NCBI RefSeq assembly: GCF_028618695.1
Contig: NZ_JAQIVI010000132.1
Coordinates: 123,610 to 187,609 of the forward strand
Reading direction: 5' to 3'
Source: Natrinema soli
GTDB taxonomy: Archaea; Halobacteriota; Halobacteria; Halobacteriales; Natrialbaceae
DNA: 64,000 nt
Of this stretch, positions 61,924 to 64,000 are shown one piece after another. Below the pieces are notes generated by a model that saw only the letters and a list, made by a program, of their open reading frames with translations, was not told where the DNA came from and did no database searches. Within the stretch, counting starts at the first letter, position 1, and each line of letters opens with the position of its first letter. The position numbers and the translations under genes were made by a program.

Positions 61924-63372
61924 ATGACTATCGAAACGAAAGACCGGTATCAGCTGTTTATCGACGGCGAGTTCGTAGCGGCGTCGACCGGCGAATCGAT
62001 TACGACCACGGATCCGTCGACCAGTGACGCCATCGCCCAGTTCGCGGCGGCAACCAGCACGGACGTCGACCGGGCGGTCGAGGCCGCTCGCGACTCGCTT
62101 AGCGAGTGGCAAGCAAAATCGCCCGTCGAACGCGGTCGAATCGTCCATCAGGTCGCGGATATCCTCCGAGACCACGCTGACGACCTTGCCCGAATCGAAA
62201 GTCTCGATCAGGGGAAACCAATTTCTCAGGCGCGTAGCGACATCGACGACGCGGTCCGTTACTTCGAGTATTACGCGGGCGCCGCCGACAAACTCGAGGG
62301 AAAGAGCGTCCCGAGAGGGACGGAGACGCTCGATATGACCACTCGCGAGCCTTACGGGGTCAGCGGTCAAATCATTCCATGGAACTTTCCGCTGAGTATT
62401 ACCGCTCGCGGTGTCGCACCCGCACTCGTCGCCGGGAACACGGTCGTGGTAAAACCAGCGCCGACGACGCCGCTTTCCGCACTGCACCTCGCCGAACTCT
62501 GTCGAGAAGCGGGCGTGCCCGACGGGGTCATTAATGTCGTGACCGGCGGCGCGGAACCGGGCGCTGCACTGTCGTCACACGATGACGTCGACCAGCTCAC
62601 GTTCACGGGAAGCGTCCCCACGGGCGAGGCAGTGATGAAATCCGCGGCCGAGACGATCACTCCCGTGACGCTCGAGTTGGGCGGAAAGAATCCTGCGATC
62701 GTGATGCCCGACGCCGATCTCGACGAGGCCGCGTTCTGGGTCGCCACCGGGATCTTTACGAACGCCGGTCAGATCTGTTCGGCGGCCGATCGAGCCCTGG
62801 TACATGAATCGGTCTACGAGGAATTCGTCGAACGGCTCGTCGACCGAGCCGAATCGTACGCACTCGGCCCCGGTATAGACGATCCGGATATGGGACCGCT
62901 CAATCACGCCGACCACTTCAAGACCGTGCTGCACTACATTGATACCGGCGTAACCGAAGGAGCCACCCTCAAGACCGGCGGCGAACCACTCGATCGAGAC
63001 GGGTGTTTCCTTCCGCCGACGGTCTTCACCGACGTCGATCCTGATATGCAGATCGCCCAGGAGGAAATCTTCGGTCCCGTACTCTCGGTGATCCCGTTCT
63101 CCGATCGCGAAGAGGTGATCAGCATCGCAAACGACGTTGAGTACGGACTTACGGGCGGCGTGTTCTCTCGAGATATCAAACGGGCGTTGCGTCTGGCTCG
63201 CGATATCGACGCGGGGAGCGTCTACGTAAACGAGTGGTTCGGCGGCTCGATCGAAACGCCGTTCGGTGGGATGAAAAAGAGCGGGATCGGCCGTGAGAAG
63301 GGACTTGAAGCGCTCGAATCGTATCTACAGACGAAAAATATTTCGGTGAATCTCGACGAGAAACCGCGGTAA
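61924..63372 (+). CDS. NAD(P)-dependent aldehyde dehydrogenase
   Basis: 482 residues from ATG 61924 (MTIETKDRYQLFIDGEFVAA, the usual ALDH opening); the 30-codon upstream extension is not family-like. Cofactor site IIPWNFPLSITARGVAPALV, catalytic Glu in VTLELGGKNPAIV and nucleophile Cys285 in NAGQICSAADRALV are intact. The C-terminal ETPFGGMKKSGIGREKG closes the fold. It oxidises an aldehyde to its acid. The shared upstream site with coxG suggests that its aldehyde belongs to the same pathway; another source could be propanal from the diol dehydratase. Confidence 0.95.
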   Translation: MTIETKDRYQLFIDGEFVAASTGESITTTDPSTSDAIAQFAAATSTDVDRAVEAARDSLSEWQAKSPVERGRIVHQVADILRDHADDLARIESLDQGKPISQARSDIDDAVRYFEYYAGAADKLEGKSVPRGTETLDMTTREPYGVSGQIIPWNFPLSITARGVAPALVAGNTVVVKPAPTTPLSALHLAELCREAGVPDGVINVVTGGAEPGAALSSHDDVDQLTFTGSVPTGEAVMKSAAETITPVTLELGGKNPAIVMPDADLDEAAFWVATGIFTNAGQICSAADRALVHESVYEEFVERLVDRAESYALGPGIDDPDMGPLNHADHFKTVLHYIDTGVTEGATLKTGGEPLDRDGCFLPPTVFTDVDPDMQIAQEEIFGPVLSVIPFSDREEVISIANDVEYGLTGGVFSRDIKRALRLARDIDAGSVYVNEWFGGSIETPFGGMKKSGIGREKGLEALESYLQTKNISVNLDEKPR

Positions 63373-63686
63373 ATGGCGTCACCGCGACCACTTGTCGTGG
63401 AGCAGGTGACGTACAATACCTCTGTGACGCAAATCTTGGCGCGTGCGAGTGTCCTGATCACGAGTACCGAGACGCTCACTGCAAGCATCTTCGCCATGTG
63501 GAGTTCGCCACGGGAGCGTGTAGTGTTACCGACCGACGCTGACATTGATGTCAATCCACAGCTGGGTGAGCACGTTTTGAGTGTCGCCGTTCGGAACGAT
63601 GCTAGCGACTCCTCGAGCTCTGTGAACAATCGAGCGTAGTCGGCATCTCTCCTCACTCTATCACTCAAGTTCGACTACTGGCTCAC
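63373..63686. other. Unassigned stretch, probably decayed coding DNA
   Basis: About 310 bp. Minus-strand segments such as DADYARLFTELEESLASFRT and NVLTQLWIDINVSVGR in different frames look protein-like, but no intact gene or family can be named. The plus-strand frame starting on the ALDH stop is probably fortuitous. Confidence 0.35.
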
Positions 63687-64000
63687 TCATTCTGCCTCAC
63701 CCGTCTTTGCTTCCGCCTTCGATGCACGTTCGAGTTCTTGCTCAAGGGAATCGATCAGCTCTTGCGCTGTGTGACTAATCCGGCCAAGCCGGTCAGAGAT
63801 CGCCTCGGGATCGTCACCGTTCCACGCCGCAAGGTAGAACGCTGCTCCACTCATATCCAGCTCGAAGTAGCGCCCCACGACGTACGCAACGGCTTCCAGC
63901 TCGCGTTTTGACCGCTCATCACGATCCTCAATATGGCACCGTCTAGTTAGCGCAGTTTGAGAAGTGAGCAGGTCGTAGAGATTGGTTGGAACTATGCTCG
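63687..64000 (-). CDS. ArdC/ImmA-like antirestriction-type protein, 5' end outside the window
   Basis: The minus-strand frame is open from the window edge to the stop at 63687, at least 104 codons. It contains KRELEAVAYVVGRYFELDMS, GAAFYLAAWNGDDPEAISDR and LGRISHTAQELIDSLEQELE. From memory this matches the C-terminal metallopeptidase-like part of haloarchaeal ArdC/ImmA-type proteins found on plasmids and integrated elements (ELEAE-x-x-AYVV...LD-SG-x-x-YLA-W). The HExxH-type centre would lie upstream, beyond the edge. Confidence 0.55.
   Translation of the reverse strand, partial: SIVPTNLYDLLTSQTALTRRCHIEDRDERSKRELEAVAYVVGRYFELDMSGAAFYLAAWNGDDPEAISDRLGRISHTAQELIDSLEQELERASKAEAKTGEAE

Noticed and set aside
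1..64000. tRNA or rRNA genes and CRISPR arrays
   Set aside because: No cloverleaf-like T-loop contexts, no rRNA-conserved blocks and no regularly spaced direct repeats were seen on reading; a dedicated scan could still reveal an isolated tRNA.

Overview
The window looks like accessory DNA of a haloarchaeon, probably a member of the Natrialbaceae or a relative, and possibly a megaplasmid or island. The proteins are strongly acidic. Promoters are archaeal: TATA-like boxes lie 24-33 bp before start codons, consistent with leaderless transcripts. HalOD1 output domains, a Tfx regulator, a CDC48-like ATPase and Tat-type lipoprotein signals are all present. Complete catabolic operons alternate with insertion-sequence debris and decayed genes. 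I found no rRNA, tRNA or CRISPR array.

1-10.8 kb: a PQQ-dependent dehydrogenase (cut by the left edge) with an unknown partner gene, a divergent two-domain AAA+ ATPase, an ArsR-like regulator, a HalOD1 protein and an IclR regulator. Then comes a trio of amidohydrolase, MIP18/DUF59 protein and zinc alcohol dehydrogenase. It resembles the accessory genes that follow soluble di-iron (propane-type) monooxygenases in actinobacteria, but no monooxygenase gene is visible. 11-16.9 kb: a complete coenzyme B12-dependent diol/glycerol dehydratase (pduCDE-like) with both reactivase subunits and a HbpS/GlcG protein, without microcompartment shell genes.

17-29.5 kb: an IS630 element whose two frames are probably joined by -1 frameshifting, followed by a gene-poor decaying stretch. 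That stretch holds small membrane proteins, a frameshifted zinc-finger gene, inverted repeats, a CheY-like regulator, a second HalOD1 protein, a zinc-ribbon/TackOD1-type protein and a metB-like pseudogene. 29.5-37.3 kb: a TAXI-type TRAP transporter, a DUF35 pseudogene, a tyrosine integrase, a HEPN/MNT toxin-antitoxin pair and a second amidohydrolase.

37.4-63.4 kb is dominated by molybdenum/tungsten enzymology. It contains Tfx and a molybdate/tungstate ABC transporter (wtpABC-like), an OFA-type transporter, and a formate dehydrogenase operon: NuoF-like, Fe-S, catalytic, DUF1641 and a second catalytic subunit. These are followed by a molbindin, a MocA-like cofactor cytidylyltransferase, and a CO-dehydrogenase/xanthine-dehydrogenase-type hydroxylase operon (coxG-S-L-M-D-E-xdhC) followed by an aldehyde dehydrogenase. 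The logic is metal uptake, cofactor tailoring and two classes of Mo/W enzyme. A dyad of the form AACC-N6/7-GTTAC recurs upstream of the formate dehydrogenase, cox and aldehyde dehydrogenase genes and may mark a common regulon. The right edge enters an ArdC/ImmA-like gene typical of mobile DNA.
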